Source: Sphagnum magellanicum
Lineage: Eukaryota > Streptophyta > Sphagnopsida > Sphagnales > Sphagnaceae
Length of the DNA stretch: 64,000 nt
Direction: 5' to 3'
NCBI GenBank assembly: GCA_021904315.1
Contig: CM038908.1
Coordinates: 31,796,001 to 31,860,000 of the forward strand
The notes beneath the pieces were generated by a model. The model had not been told where the DNA came from. It made no database searches and saw only the letters and a list, made by a program, of their open reading frames with translations. Positions 23,969 to 37,320 of this stretch are shown in pieces. The translations under genes were made by a program, and so were the position numbers. Within the stretch, counting starts at the first letter, position 1. Every line of letters starts with the position of its first letter.

Positions 23969-26900
23969 TCACCTATGATGGTGTGGTCCATTAGTCCTAT
24001 TACCTCCCAAAACTCTACCATGGACACCTGCCTGTTCCATCTCTTGTTCATGATTGTGATTGATCCCATTTGATGAAACCCTCTTTGTAATTTCATCAAC
24101 TGCTCTCTCCCGCACATCTCCATCTTGAGTCATCCATCCAGATCCCTGATCCTCATGAGAACTACTACTGCCCACTGCACAGCCTACTGAATGGCCTGCT
24201 GCCACAGTGGGGGGAGATGGTGTAGTACCATTCCGGGGTGGTGAAAAGCACAGAGGCAAGTATTCATCATTGTCACATGCAAATCGAGAGTTCCTGAAGT
24301 GCTCTTCTAGAGCTGCTCGTCCCTGCATGTCAGAAGGACAAGCAATCAACAAAATAGGTCCTCTTAACTGCAAAGATGAAATAGAACAAGACAACTTTCT
24401 GCCAATTCAAATATTCCATTCAAGCAGAACAACTAGAAAAGATAAGAACACACCTGCACCCGTGCATATGTTACTTGACATATTTTTCGGGAATTGAATG
24501 CTTCCCATTGCTGGGCATGGAAGGCTTTGTACAGCCTTCTGGTAGCCTCCACAGATGTGAAATTCACAAATGCATATCCCAGATTGCACCTGTTCCTACA
24601 ACCCTCAACACATTTCAAATCACCAAGGTGAGCAATCTGATCTTTTGAAGGAATAACTCATGTCTTATTAGCAAAAGTAAAAAAGGGAAAAATTTCAGTA
24701 CTTATATGCTAATCTAGTTGAGCCATCCAACACCAGGCACGGGTCACTCACTTGAAATCAATTGGGAGGTAGACAAAGTCATATGCTGATCGAGGTTCAT
24801 TGGGATCTTCCAGGTTGGAGTTGCTGTGAAGGCAATGCCTGTCTAGAAGCTGGAGCAGCATAGCTTGACTGTTCATGTCCACATCAATGACCAATCAGTA
24901 CAAAGACATTGGATTAACAGAGTACTCAAACCAACAGGCATTGAGTGCATTAAAACTTAAAACACAATTCATCAAAGATGGCTGCCACACTAGGTTTCAT
25001 CTCAGCACAGCAATAGAGACAAAACCAGATGAAGCGCTAAACTTTATGCTTAAAGAAGAGGAGTATTACAAGTCATCCACCTGTACTTATTTGGGATATT
25101 CTTGATCATGAGTGTTGTGCGAGGAGACTCATTGGATTGCTGATCTCCCTCATCAAAAATATACTGTGACGGTACTGACTGAGAAGATGAAGACTTCATA
25201 GGCAAACTAGGTTTTCCTGTACCAGAACCATCCCTGGATGCCATCTTTCCACTTTGGCATTGCTGCATCAACTCAAACCTCCCATATGAACCACCATTAC
25301 CATTCATAGATGCAATCCTCTTCCTTCGGCTGGAAAACCCATCTCCCCTACGTTGACCAGAATGAGTATTGTTTTCCCTACCAAAGTCTGAAACAAGGCC
25401 CAGACTCTCTCCTACTCCTGATGAAGGGGCTCCACCATACCCCATTCCTATTGTTCTCCCTTCAGCTAGTCCAATGGGTAGGCTCTGTTCAACACCCATT
25501 AACAAAGATACTCCACCTGGGCTCTGAGGACCTGTCTGTAAGGGTCCATATGACAATGTCTGCACCTGGCTGGCTGCGCTGCCCCACTGCTGTGGTTGAA
25601 CCATTGCCAGTGGTGAAATTGGCGTACCACCTGTAATTGACCCATAACCTGTCCATAGATATGGAGGCCCAGTTTGCTGGCTGTTTATGGCTTGATTTGG
25701 ACCTCCTGCAGAATCTGCATTCCAGCTCACATACATGGGCCCTGGAACTCCACCTGCTGCTGTGCATGATATAGATGACCGACTGCTTGTCCCAGCAAAC
25801 AGTGGAGCACTTTTCTCTTGCTGTACTTGGGCTTGCTGAGCCACCCGTGCCTTATATGCTTGACCTCCTGGTCGACTGAACTCAATCTTCACCCGCTTGC
25901 CCCCAATTTCTTGATTATCAAGGGACTTCAACGCTTTGGCTGCATCCCTAACATCATAAAACTCTACAAACTTATGCAGCTTCTTGGCAGGGGTCTCTCG
26001 CAACTCTTTCACAGTGCCTGCCAACCCAAGTTCATGCCAAAAGCTAGGTGGTCAGTCCAGCTTGATGGATTGAAGATTGAGACACGATACCATCCAACTT
26101 CAAGCTGCACACCCACTGCACCCTCCCCTCTTATGAAGTGAACTACATTTGACATGAATCTATTGCAGCTGTCAATTCACATGTTGGAAAACTTCAAACT
26201 TCCAAAAGCCCTCAGGAAATGTTGGCAGCAAAAAGCCAGTGATGATAAGCACTTAATACTCAATTACTCATCATCCCATGCAATGGAAGCATTGGAAAAC
26301 CCAAAAGCTCATGACAAGAAAAGAGGAGAGTTGAGTTGAGCTGTGCATACCATACTCCTCAAACACGGCCTTCAGCTTGTCGAGAGGCATGTCAGCATCT
26401 AAGTTGAACACCACTAGAGTACCCTGATTGAGCGCATCTGGACCAGCAAAGGCACCTGAAGGTGATGTGTACTGTGCCCACATTACTTTGCCTGCAATCA
26501 AACCACGGGTGGTTGCTAGACCAAGATCACATGCTGCTTCATCTAAAGCTCTGTCTGCATGTTTACCCCTATCTTGTCTGTCATATCCAGATTCACCGTG
26601 CAGATGTGGTCCACCAGATCGCTGCCTTTGAAAGCGCCTCTGCATGCGCTGCTGGTGCCATAGATGCTGCTGCTGGATATCTCCAAGTGCTTCCTTGGTG
26701 TGTCTGAGATCATAGTAGTGCACAGTGACCAGACCTTCATGTTGTCTCTCCATGCCCAATGCTCTAACAGGTCCCCATTCCTCCATTTCTTTCTTCAGCT
26801 GATGCTCGTCCATGTCAATCGGGACACCATTCAACAAAAGAGCTCTTGACACATGCTCCCTCCCAGTCAATGCTGGATGTGCAATCAGGCTGCTTCCTGA

Positions 26901-28256
26901 AGCTGCCATGGTAGGGCACCCCACTGACATGAATGGTTGAATTGTAGCATATGGCAAGTGATGAGAGTGGACTGGCTGCCCAAGCCCAATTGCAGGAGCA
27001 GGTGTAAGAATCCCTGAAGGAGATCCTTGAGAGCTCTGATGCTGCATCAAATCAGGCACAGCCAAGTGCTCCCAGGTAGTGGGGGACTGAGGACCTGTCA
27101 CAGGTGCAAATCCAACTGCACCACCATTGCAGTAAAGAGGGAACATCGAGCCTCCACTGTAATCAGGGCCATACACCATCCGACTAGCTGGCTGCCCAAC
27201 ATCAACACCCTGGGTGTAAAGATGTGGTTGCTCAATGTGATAAGGAGTTGGAACTGCCATGTGCAAAAGACCTGGTGGGAGCACAGGGGATGCACAAAGG
27301 GATTGAGAAGGGGTGTATTCCCGAGCATTCGGATCCAGCAACACTTGCTTCCCATTGTGATCTAGAACCATTTGTTTCCCATCATGGCATGATGGGGAAA
27401 CAACAAGATATGCAGGAAGACCATAAGCATGGTGAGCTTCTGCATCACTTTGATCAGCCTGATGCTGCAACACTCCAAACTCTTTGTCCACCATGGTCTG
27501 CTCTGGCAAAAGAATTGTGGGTGGTGGTTGGGGTCGGTGCTCATGAGACCTCTGGGAGTCATACCCTCCTCCTATTCCTCTTAAGGACTGCTGTGTAGTA
27601 GTTGTATTATTGTATTCATCAACCTGTCTCACCAGCTGCTGTGGCGATATGTACTCCCTTTCAACCATCTCTGAAGATGAATAGGTGAATAGTCCTCCAT
27701 TCACCAAAGGCTCAGTCACACTTGTCTGCTGATGGTGAGTCACTGCAATGCCCTCTGGAGCTGAATCTCTATAGTCCCCAGAGTTCAAGCTCATCCCTTC
27801 AAGACCCCCCTCGAGGCTGGTCGTCGTCGTCGTCACTGGTGATGCTCCATATCTGTTACTCAACTCATTGATGGAAACACTATTATTATTACCTGCAAGA
27901 ACTCCTTCCATCCCTCTCTCTGGGTCCAAGCTTGTGCGGTGGTGCACTACCTTCGGCAACCCCTCGTTAGCTGCAGCAGCAGCAAATGCAGCCTCCGAAC
28001 TGCTTGCTGAAGGAGAAGGGGCAGGAGGCAGCTGCTGCGCGTCTGCAACTGCAACTATCTTCCCACCCATGAAAGAAGATGTGTGCCTCAGCGCTGATTC
28101 TTTACTCGTTCTTGTTAAGGTTTCAGTGAGAATAGTAGCCGCCTCAGATGTTCCCTGTTTAGATCCTTGAAAGAAGGGCAAGTCCTGCTGCAGCAGCTTG
28201 AAGTTGGGAAATCCAAATCCTCTAACCACCTCAAGAGCAACAGAAATCATGAACAT
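23969..28256 (-). CDS. TEL: TERMINAL EAR1-like (TEL), MEI2-family RNA-binding protein (spliced)
   Basis: Five coding exons on the minus strand: 28256-26351, 26017-25081, 24868-24752, 24595-24454, 24322-23969. All introns (333, 212, 156, 131 bp) are GT-AG and phases join exactly, giving 1,151 aa. RRM1 covers about residues 467-535 ([20 protein letters not shown]). RRM2 covers about 610-690 ([20 protein letters not shown]) and is split by intron 1. The MEI2-type C-terminal RRM3 starts near 934 ([20 protein letters not shown]) and runs through [19 protein letters not shown] and [14 protein letters not shown]. The [19 protein letters not shown] signature separates TEL from AML-type MEI2-like proteins. 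The start ATG has an in-frame TGA directly upstream; a second candidate is the Met of MGGKIVAV at residue 63. The roughly 460-residue N-terminal region is low in complexity and is longer than I recall for angiosperm TE1 (about 650 aa total). In grasses TE1/PLA2 limits the rate of leaf initiation; the role here is inferred. Confidence 0.88.
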
Positions 28257-29550
28257 TCATACATGTGTGGAGGGTCTGCAAAGCAATCCAAAATAAAAGC
28301 AACACAAAGAAACTGAGTTGCTATTCCATGCAGAATGGGAAAACCAAAGGGCGAAGGGAAAGACATGCGCATGAACGTTGTCAGTCAGTCTTGTCGATCG
28401 GAACAAGACATATCCATTGCAGAGACTACAGCGACACCGAAGCTGCACTCGGTTTCCAAAGAAGCCCATAGACTTACGTCACCGCAGTCAGGCAGGAAGC
28501 CAGACTACGCCCAAAGAGACTTTTGCCACGTAGAACCATTACAAGGGAAGAAGGGCGGGGGTTTAGCATGCAGAAATTGTTCTGTTGATAGAGATCGCCA
28601 CACAACAATAACAACTCGAGAGCTTAGCGGCGAGAATTCAGATGTATCTCAGTCACACACTAGGATGATGACGATGAATATCACAACGACAATGAAGTAC
28701 ACAAGAGACAGAATTCGTGCTCCTCTCTTGTGAAGCACTCGTCTGCAGCAGCATCTTAGATTTCAGGAGCACGTACGCAACCTCCCGCACACACACGGTC
28801 TTGTGTAGAAGATCACGATATTGAGGATATGACAAACTCCAGAAAGAGAGCACAAGAACCAACCACAAACAACATCAACAACAACCCTTTAGCAGGAAGC
28901 TTAACACCGACTACACTGTCAAGAACCTGAACGCAATGTTCGCAGCAAACAGGCGTCCGAATATCAAGTATGACCAAAAAGACGACGAGGACGACAGAGA
29001 CTCAGCGTTCATTTCATGCTTCGAACACCGAAACGCAAAAAAACCCGCAAGAAGAACAAGAAGACGAGAGGAAGCTGACGAGTCACACCAGAAGAGATGG
29101 AAAACTAGCACATGGGAAAAAAATGAGAAGAAGCAAAGCAAGCAAGCTATACAAATAAGACGACGTAACAACAGAAGTACCAGAACGAACAACCAAAAGA
29201 AAAACAAAGATACAAAAACAGGAGAAGAATCAGAGTACTGTGGCAGGCAATTGCTTACCTGAGAAGAAAGGAGAGAATCGGAACAAGTCACGGAGCGATG
29301 AAAGTTGAAGAATAACGAAGTCACAGACCGACGTATTGGCTGTTCCTCCGAATATCCTGCTGTGCTGGGGCTGTGCGTCTGGGTTCACCCTTAGACACAG
29401 ACTGTAGACAAAGCAGAACAGGCAGCAGCGGGCACCACCCTTCCTCACCCGCGGGTGTGTGCCTCTCCCTCTCTCTCCTCTCCTCTCCGGCGACAATTGA
29501 GCAAAAGGGGTCGAGAAGTGTAAGAAGGCGAGTTTGACAAAACGAGTGCA
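28257..29550 (-). other. 5'UTR of TEL with an intron of about 983 bp
   Basis: Read on the minus strand, CTTCTCAG|GTAAGC (exon end at 29259) is a very strong donor. A pyrimidine-rich tract ending TTTGCAG (acceptor ending at 28276) lies 20 bases before the start codon. This predicts a leader exon upstream of 29259, an intron at 28276-29258, and a short second leader segment 28275-28257. Frames inside the intron are not genes. The transcription start is not fixed. Confidence 0.6.
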
Positions 29551-29551
29551 T
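29321..29551 (-). other. upstream ORF in the TEL leader exon, 76 codons
   Basis: An ATG-initiated frame of 76 codons sits wholly within the predicted first leader exon on the minus strand. Composition is ordinary and no family is recognised. It would precede the TEL start in the spliced transcript if transcription begins upstream of 29551. Confidence 0.35.
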
Positions 29552-30350
29552 GAAAAAAAACGGAAAAAAAATTCAGCGCATAACAATCAGTCACTACGCC
29601 ATACTTACAACCACCTCACAACGACAACGAACCCAAAAAAAAAAAAAAAAAAAAACCAAAACAAAACAAAACAAAACAAAACAAAAACAGAAAACACGCA
29701 GCCGAGGGCCGGCGACGACAAGAGAAGACAAAAACTGGCGCAAAACGCGAGAACTTCAGAAGAAGAAAACACGACCGCTGTTGCGCGACTGCAAGCAGAG
29801 CGAACGGGGTCAGCTTGCGGGCAGCAGCGGGGCAGCCGAGTACGAGACTGTGACCGGACGGGCAGGTAAGCCGGGCATGTGAACGACGGGCACCACCTAC
29901 CTACCTAAATTGAGCGGAAGGAACGAGGAGGCGGCGGAGCCGCACGGCCCGAGGTAAGTAACTTAGGGCCGTAGGCCGCAAATCGCAGAGCAGTAAAGTG
30001 GTGGGGGGGGGTAGTAGTTGTTGTTGTTGGTGGTGGTTTTTTTTTTTTTTTTTGTGGGGGTGGGTAGAGGGGGTACCTATTTGTTTTAGGGGGTTTCTTA
30101 AATACAGCCGAAACCCAGCCACTTTGGTACTTTATTGAAGAATAAGGAGAACTAAAAACCAAACCAACTGAAAAGCGGCTGAAATTAGGGCTAATTAATT
30201 ACCCACCTCCCATCATCAGTGTGTGATTAAGGCAAGGTTAGTTAATTAATTTACACCCACCCCCCTTAGTACCCACCTACTTACTCAACTACCTACTTAT
30301 CCGCCCATCTACCTACCCACTCTGTACCCTAATTCGTCCGGGTTTAGGCT
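29552..30350 (-). promoter_or_regulatory. CpG-rich promoter region of TEL
   Basis: GC- and CpG-rich DNA continues upstream of the TEL leader to about 29.95 kb and then fades. It holds an A-run followed by (CAAAA)n (about 29636-29690), a T-run at about 30039-30053 and a degenerate CTAC/CCAC tetranucleotide series at 30250-30325. No TATA box was recognised with confidence. Confidence 0.4.
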
Positions 30351-32652
30351 ACCCTAGTACCCTAAATTAATTTATGGCCGCTACATGGGGTGTTGCGGCA
30401 CCCAAATTATTCGTTCGTTTGTTGTTTCCAAATTGGCCTCGCATTTTTAAAATTGTTTTACCAAAACTTTCCAAATTAAATATGGAACTGGGGTTTTGTC
30501 ACTTCACTAGCATTCCAAAATAGTCCCCTCCTTCCTTCCTTCCCTCCCCCCTCTCCTCTTCCCCACCACCACAATAACTAGTTCTTAACTAGTTAAACCT
30601 ATTGTAGTTACTTACACCTAGATTTCTTAGAATAGGTATCCAAAACTGGAGGTCACAAGATTTGATAGAGAATGAATGTATAGAGATGTGAAGATTATGA
30701 AGAAATTTGTATACTTAATTGAAATTGGAGGATAGGAAGAAGAACAAATTGAAGTCTTAACTTACTAATTAATATTAAAAAAACCCATCCTATTAAAAAA
30801 GGTTCTATTAGGTTCATTAACTTATTACTTAAACTTAACTTAATTTAATTTAAGGTCTTTAACTTAAACTAAAGTATTTAAATTACTAACTTACAAATCA
30901 AAATTTATACCCATCTCTCTATTGATATTGATTTTCCAAAGAGAGATTCGTTAATTATTGGGGTGCTTCCTTGTTTTTATTATTTGCTTGTTATTTCACA
31001 CAAAAATGGACACAACACTAAGGGCGTTTTAGGGTTTATAACCTTTGGGGTGGCAATGTCATTTGTTTGTGAAACAAAACATGATAACACTTGACTTTTG
31101 TGTATAAACACCAGCTCCGGTTGCGATTTAGAAGCCGTCAATGCATTTACTTTTGATACAATACATGGCCACATGCCTAAAATAAAACGAGAGAGCAATT
31201 GTCAATGCATTTACTTAATACATGGCGATAAAATGCTTGAAATAAAATGAGAGCAATTTGGAAGGTAGTCCATTTTCATCAAACTCATAACTTAAGTTTG
31301 CCATACTTTGGCATTTTTCAGCCGTCAAAACAAAAAGCCCCGCTTGTCACCCCTAAAAAAGAGTTTTGTCGTCACCTGCCATTTGCGGAGGCAAGATCTT
31401 CCCAACATGATGATTCTAAAATGGCCTTTCTAACAAAGGCTTTGCACATGGTCCGCTCAATGCATGTCTTTTTCTTTAATACAAATTGTGGCCCCAAGTC
31501 CCCCCTAATTGAGTGTTGTTTGTTCGTTATTTATTGTTGAGTTTTACACAGTTTTGCTCTTCAATTTTGTGCTCACCCATCAATTGAAAACTCTCCTTAC
31601 AATAAATTTCTTGAATTACAAGTGATGGGGTGGTTTAAGATTTTAGTGTTATCGAATTGAAATTAATCAAGCCAAATAAAAAAATTCATTAAAAACATTA
31701 TTGGCAATACAATGAATACATATTTTGCTTGGAGAAATTAATTAATTAATTAATTAATTTCGAAAAATAATGGAAATTTATTTTTTTGGGAGAAATTAAA
31801 AGCGTGTCTAGTGTTATTGTGAGGTTCTTAAAAATCTTTAGGCAAAATGTTTGTTGTTTTTACGTTTTTAGACCAACTCATATAACTATTTTTTAAATCC
31901 CCAAATAAAACATTCTCAAGTACACACTCAAAAAACTTGTGCAAAACATGTATGAAACAATTAATGTATGTTCTAACTTCTTCTAAAAACTTTCTTGAAA
32001 CAAAAAAGGCCCCATTAAAAAAAAAAGAAAAAAAAAGTCATCGAGTATAAATATGATGGACATCAACCCACATCATCATCATGGATGGAAGATCGAAGGT
32101 CATCAATATATGATTTAGTAATGAAAATCTAACATTCAAATTGAACTATTTCTAGAAGAGAATAGTAAATAAATAAATTAGATATAAAGTCTTATAAAAA
32201 GTCTATATAAATAATTGAAATTCTTCAAGTTTTTTAGAATTTTATAGGCATCATTATCTGATGCCCAAAGCAATTTTGTCTATAGGGGGGGGGGGTTTAC
32301 ACACACAAAGTAGGAGGAACTTGTGGGCACCCCTACCTAAATTCTATGTATCTTTCATATGCTTTGGGCTTATAGTAAGTAATAAATTACATTCAAGCCC
32401 GTGTGTTTTTCAGACACAAAATATGACACACAACTGACGGAACTGGAAGTTGGAACCAATACTACAAGATCCACAAGCGCTTCAGAAATTACCCCTCATC
32501 AAGTTTCACCAGATTACACAATCTTACTCTTTGTCATTTCCATAAATACCGTGACCTCAGCAATGGGGTTGTAACTTGTCATGCCTCGCCTTGCCTTGCC
32601 CCGCCCCCTTCTCCATCCCCGGTTTTTTTGCTCAACACCTTCTTCTATCTTC
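30351..32652. other. gene-free AT-rich stretch
   Basis: Composition falls back to AT-rich and CpG-poor. It contains a 64-bp tandem duplication (listed), a TAAT run at about 31735-31760 and a G11 run near 32285. No protein-like frame. Confidence 0.5.
31137..31262. repeat. two-copy tandem repeat, 64-bp period
   Basis: GTCAATGCATTTACTT at 31137 and 31201 is followed in both copies by ATACATGGC and AAATAAAACGAGAG/AAATAAAATGAGAG. The change CGAGAG to TGAGAG is one CpG-decay-like difference. Confidence 0.8.
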
Positions 32653-32735
32653 GATCGACTTTGGAATCAATTTGTAGACCAAATTCGAGAAGGAGGGGAT
32701 CGTCTTTGAACTCAATTTATAGACCAAATCCTACC
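32653..32735. repeat. two-copy tandem repeat, 45-bp period
   Basis: GATCGACTTTGGAATCAATT at 32653 and GATCGTCTTTGAACTCAATT at 32698, each followed by TGTAGACCAAAT or TATAGACCAAAT. Confidence 0.75.
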
Positions 32736-32776
32736 TTCTGTGCTGGGGGGGAGAGAGCTTTCTTCCCCGGCAAAAG

Positions 32777-32810
<34 letters not shown>
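32777..32810. repeat. poly-C run of 34
   Basis: An uninterrupted run of 34 C. Exact length is likely unreliable in any assembly. Confidence 0.85.
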
Positions 32811-32812
<2 letters not shown>

Positions 32813-33491
32813 CATGTTATGTGTTAGTGGACTCCGGTTTTGTGCAAGTCTTTTTTTACATTGGTTTTATTTTAAAATTGGGAAATTTAGTACCAACGTT
32901 GAACGTAGAGATTGCTAACAACAATAACTAATTTGGTCGTAATGGGATGGTATTATGGTAAGAATAGGGTAATATATTTGGTGGTTTTTTTAAGGGAAAT
33001 GGATCATTTTTTTTTGAACAAGCTTCTTTTTTTGTGGCCGATTAACTTAGTGGTCTTTTCTTAGGAGATGGGCACCAGAAAAATAAAATTAAAAAAAAAG
33101 ATTCTGAAAGAAAACTTGTGACCCTATTATTGAAAAAAAATAAAATTTTAAGTCCTTGTAAATGGAAAATCTCTCACACACACCCACACTCAAGGTGAAG
33201 TAATTCTCATGGGAACATGTGCCCACAACACACAAACCAAGTAAAATCTGAACAGAACGGACTATCAAATGGTGTTGGGGGGGGCAGGGGGGGGGCATTG
33301 GGCCAATGCTCGCACCCCCCAAAAAAAAAAAAAAAAAAAAAAGTACAAGAAGGAGGAGGGCAACTTGCCCACTTGCAAAGTCAAATTTCAATATCTATCA
33401 ACTTTGGGGGGAGGGTGTGATGCTCCAAAGGACCATTGCATCCCAATAAGTCAAAAGAAACACCACTTGAGAAGTGAGAGATAGAGAGAGA

Positions 33492-33494
<3 letters not shown>

Positions 33495-33522
<28 letters not shown>
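33495..33522. repeat. (CA)n microsatellite
   Basis: About 14 CA units. Confidence 0.85.
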
Positions 33523-33524
<2 letters not shown>

Positions 33525-34631
33525 CATGTTTGGATTTGAAATGGACAAAAGATGAGTTCTCGTATGTTTGCTCTCACAATACCCAATGGACCGACCACCG
33601 ACTTCCACACATTAAGGTGCTTAAGGGGTCGATACTTACATTTGCATCAAAACGAAAAATCACGAGCATCACCTAGCCAATCAACAATTGAGTAATTAGG
33701 AAAAATTTGCAATCCTTGTATTTTCTTTTTAGATCATAAAAAAAGTTTTTAATATTTGAAACGGTTAAAACCATGATTTTGATGACTTTCCTACTCAAAT
33801 CAAAATATTGGGGTTTATAACAATAATATGATTCAATTGAATGTTAATGGAAAAACGTTTGTGAACAAAGACACAACTAATGTGTTGAAATAGGAATTAA
33901 ATTTAAAACCTCAAATGTTGTTGTTTTTTTCTTTTTTGGTTTGTTTTCATCAAGTATTTGAATCCCCAAAAACCATTCCCCCAAAAAAAAAAAAAAAAAT
34001 GAATCTGTATATAAAAGCCATTTGTAAAATCCTTAGTTGGAACCATATTTGATATTTTAATTTCATACCATTATACCTATATAGTTTTGATTTAATTGTT
34101 AATTTTATATTGGGTGCACCACAAATAATCAATGGGAAGCACACATCATCAAGAGATCCAACAATATATGATTTTAATTTTATAGTCCAATAGGCAAACA
34201 AGTTGAGAGCACATGAGACTACCTATTGGGAAAAACCTCAAGGTCATTTATTAAGATAAATCAAGCAACTATATGGAGGTATCAAATCACATGATTTAGG
34301 TGGTGAATGGGAAGGTTGTAAATATGCAAGGATGATGGTATCATACAAGCTTGGGTATTCATGTGTTCAATAGTTTCACTTGATATGCCACATATCAAGG
34401 ATGGTTGGTGCTATTTGTAGTGGGACTTATCTAAATAATATACTTTTTGAAATATGGAATGCAAAAACCTATGCCATCATCTTCGTTATAATTATTTTTT
34501 TCATGTTTTTAAAAAAAAATTCAATTCTACATTTTACAAGTGGAACATGGATTTTGCATATTATATTTGCCATTATTTATTTTACAAGCATTTCACAAGT
34601 TATTCCTAATTTCTACCATGAAAGCTTACAT

Positions 34632-34634
<3 letters not shown>

Positions 34635-34680
<46 letters not shown>
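34635..34680. repeat. (AT)n microsatellite
   Basis: About 23 AT units. Confidence 0.9.
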
Positions 34681-34682
<2 letters not shown>

Positions 34683-36594
34683 TGGTTCAATACCACATAA
34701 TGCTTTCTAGAATGGGAAATTAGTTTTTTGAATAAATTATATCAAGTGAAGACAATATATTCATGTACACAAAAGATGTCGGTGTTGTTTTCTAAATTGA
34801 CAAATCAAATCCCAAATGGAAGATTTTGGGCATCGACAACATATTTTAGTTAGAATCGTATTATGATCCGTCGTCACCTCTTGAAACAACAATGAAAGTT
34901 GAACCTCCAAATATAAGCAACAAACAAACTTCTAGTCATAAATAATACATACATTAAAACCTTAGTAAAAAACACTTAAAATTGTGCATTTTTAACATAC
35001 AAAAAACTGAACTAACCCACAAACAAACACATTAGTCCTTTGAATCAGAAGTCATTACGGACGGATCCATTACTTACATCTTTGACCTTCAATTTTACGT
35101 ACAAGTCAGCAACCCCCCTTGTTCTCCTTATGTTCCGATTTGAGGACTGAGAATTTTGATCTTCATTTAAAGAGAGAGAGATGGGTCGGGTGGGGTGGGG
35201 TGGGGTTGGGTTTGCAAGAAGGGGGAATAGGGTGAGAATTTGGGGCAACCAAAATGTGTGCCATAAGCATGACCGGGATCTCAAATGGGGATTTGGTGCA
35301 CCCCATGAGTGTTAAGTCAAATTCTGTCTGATTGTACACCGTTTCCAAAATTTTCACAATAACGCAAAGGGACGATTGTTCATTCACCTATACCGAAGAG
35401 TGTTTCGGAAATTTTCACACTAATGCAAAGGGGTGTTCGTTCACCTATATTCCAAAGAATGTTTCACCATTGTTGTTGTTGTTTTTTTTTTTTATAAAAA
35501 AATTTACGTCCGTATCAATCATACATGAGACATAAATGTACAAACATTCTAGTGCCATGGTCAAATGTGGTCGTCAACGGGTTGTCTACACAACCAAGAA
35601 AGAATCAGCCCTTTTTTTCTGCATAATGTTGCGCCGTTGCCAAATGAAGGAATGTTTTTGTGGCAAACTAAATGATTTTTTAAATGGCCAAAATTTGAAA
35701 AAAATTCAAAAAAAATCTTTAAAGTTTGCCAGATTGCTATAAATGATTAAAGTAAGAAGCCGAAAAGATGTTAGGATTTTTAATCTCTTTTTTTTCCTTT
35801 TCAGATTTAATTAATAGCCAAATTTGGCTATAGACCAGATGTGAAAGTAGAACATTTCAAGAATTTGGGCTACCTACTGGAACCCATTGTTGAAATACTT
35901 TTTTTTTAATAAAAAGCATTTAAAACCTGATTAATAATTAGGGTCATTTTTTCACAAGAGTCCTTTGAATATATCAAAGTCATATTTTTTTACAGTCCGA
36001 AAAATGCAAAAATTCATCCCCAAAAGAAGAGTGGTTGGAAGGTATGGATTTTTTTCTCCCTTTTTGCAGGTGGTGAGCTAAGAGCTAAACCCTAAAATGC
36101 AAGAAGATGATGCCTCTATGACAAACTTTGTCTTTCTCACTTAGAATTCCCAATGCGGGCAGAAATGTTTGTCTATGATAAATTTATAACCAAGTCCATG
36201 CAAGAAGTCCATGGGCATCTAGAGCAACATCATGAATCTCTTGATACAAAGTGTACAAATGTTTCTACAAATAGAAAGATGTCTACAACCAACTTCATGG
36301 GGTTGATTGGATGAAGTGCCCCTCATTAAGCCACTACCTTATAACCAACAAACATGGTGCAAAATCAAAATGATCATTAATTAGGTAAGTTTATGGTTTT
36401 TGATTGCCCAAAACAAACAAACAAAAAAATTCCAAACATTGTTCATAAACCCCCAAAACCCTAATAAATAGATTCAGAACACTCTTTCCCTAAAAGCCCT
36501 AAATCCTGTTGTTTCCTAATGCAACAATCCATATAAATATATATGTAGATATATATAAACCAAAGGCATTGCAAGTAAAGCCCAAAATAAATAA

Positions 36595-36634
36595 TATACT
36601 CTATAATGAATCTAGTACTATACTCTATAATGAA
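36595..36634. repeat. two copies of TATACTCTATAATGAA, shared with the MITE arms at 41 kb
   Basis: The 16-base block occurs at 36595-36610 and 36619-36634. Its reverse complement lies in the left arm of the inverted-repeat element at 41.1 kb (ATTATAGAGTATA). This may be a fragment of the same element family. Confidence 0.5.
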
Positions 36635-37320
36635 ATAAATAAATAAAAATGACAAATAATTTTGAGGAGTTTAGGATTGGGGTTTTAGGTTGTGTATTGA
36701 GGAGAATGATTTGGTTTGAAAGAAAAGTCAGAAGAAGAAGAAGAAGAAGAAGACTCACTTAGACTCTTTTGTAGTGGAAAAATAGTACTACTTACCCTAA
36801 GACCCCCACTCTGCTGGTGCTGTTGGCAGCTGATCAGGATTTCTTGGCAGATCATTAAAAACCCACTTCACCATTTGCATTCATGTGCATTTGTACTTCC
36901 ACGCGAGGGAGTGGATTGGATTGGATTGGATTGGATTTGAAGAGATGAAGGTGGAGGAGAGCTTAGAGCCTACTAGAGGGGAGAGAGTATGTATGATCAA
37001 TCAAGGGAAGGTTTTCTTTCCCTTTCAACCAAATTTTTTTTTGCTCTTCTCCTACTAAATAAAAGTGTATTTGGTTTGTGGTGTTGTACTTTGAAACCCT
37101 AAAGATTTGTTATGTTTTTTTGGTTTCCTCCTTCTTCCTACTAGGCCCCAAAGTTGGGACCAATTTCCATCCAAAACTTACAATTTAGCATTCCCCTTTG
37201 GTGTAACCCTGTCTAACAAAATCCATGCAAAGGAGGGAATTCCATGTGAAAACAATTCCATTTAGGGTAAAGAGGGATTTTATTTTTTTTGGTTATATTA
37301 GTATTGTTTTCACATGGTGG

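Larger units (their letters stand above)
32811..37320. other. gene-free stretch with simple repeats
   Basis: Contains a G-rich segment and A19 run near 33277-33342, a (CA)14 run at 33495-33522, an (AT)23 run at 34635-34680, a GAA run near 36727-36752, and one copy of the 16-base palindrome at 35815. No protein-like frame or RNA gene was recognised. Confidence 0.5.

Noticed and set aside
28335..29324. Several 100-137-codon frames on both strands between 28.3 and 29.3 kb
   Set aside because: They lie in the predicted 5'UTR intron and GC-rich leader of TEL. None resembles a protein and stops are simply rarer in GC-rich DNA.
32628..32931. Frames with a poly-proline stretch
   Set aside because: The proline run is just the poly-C homopolymer translated, and flanking sequence has no protein character.
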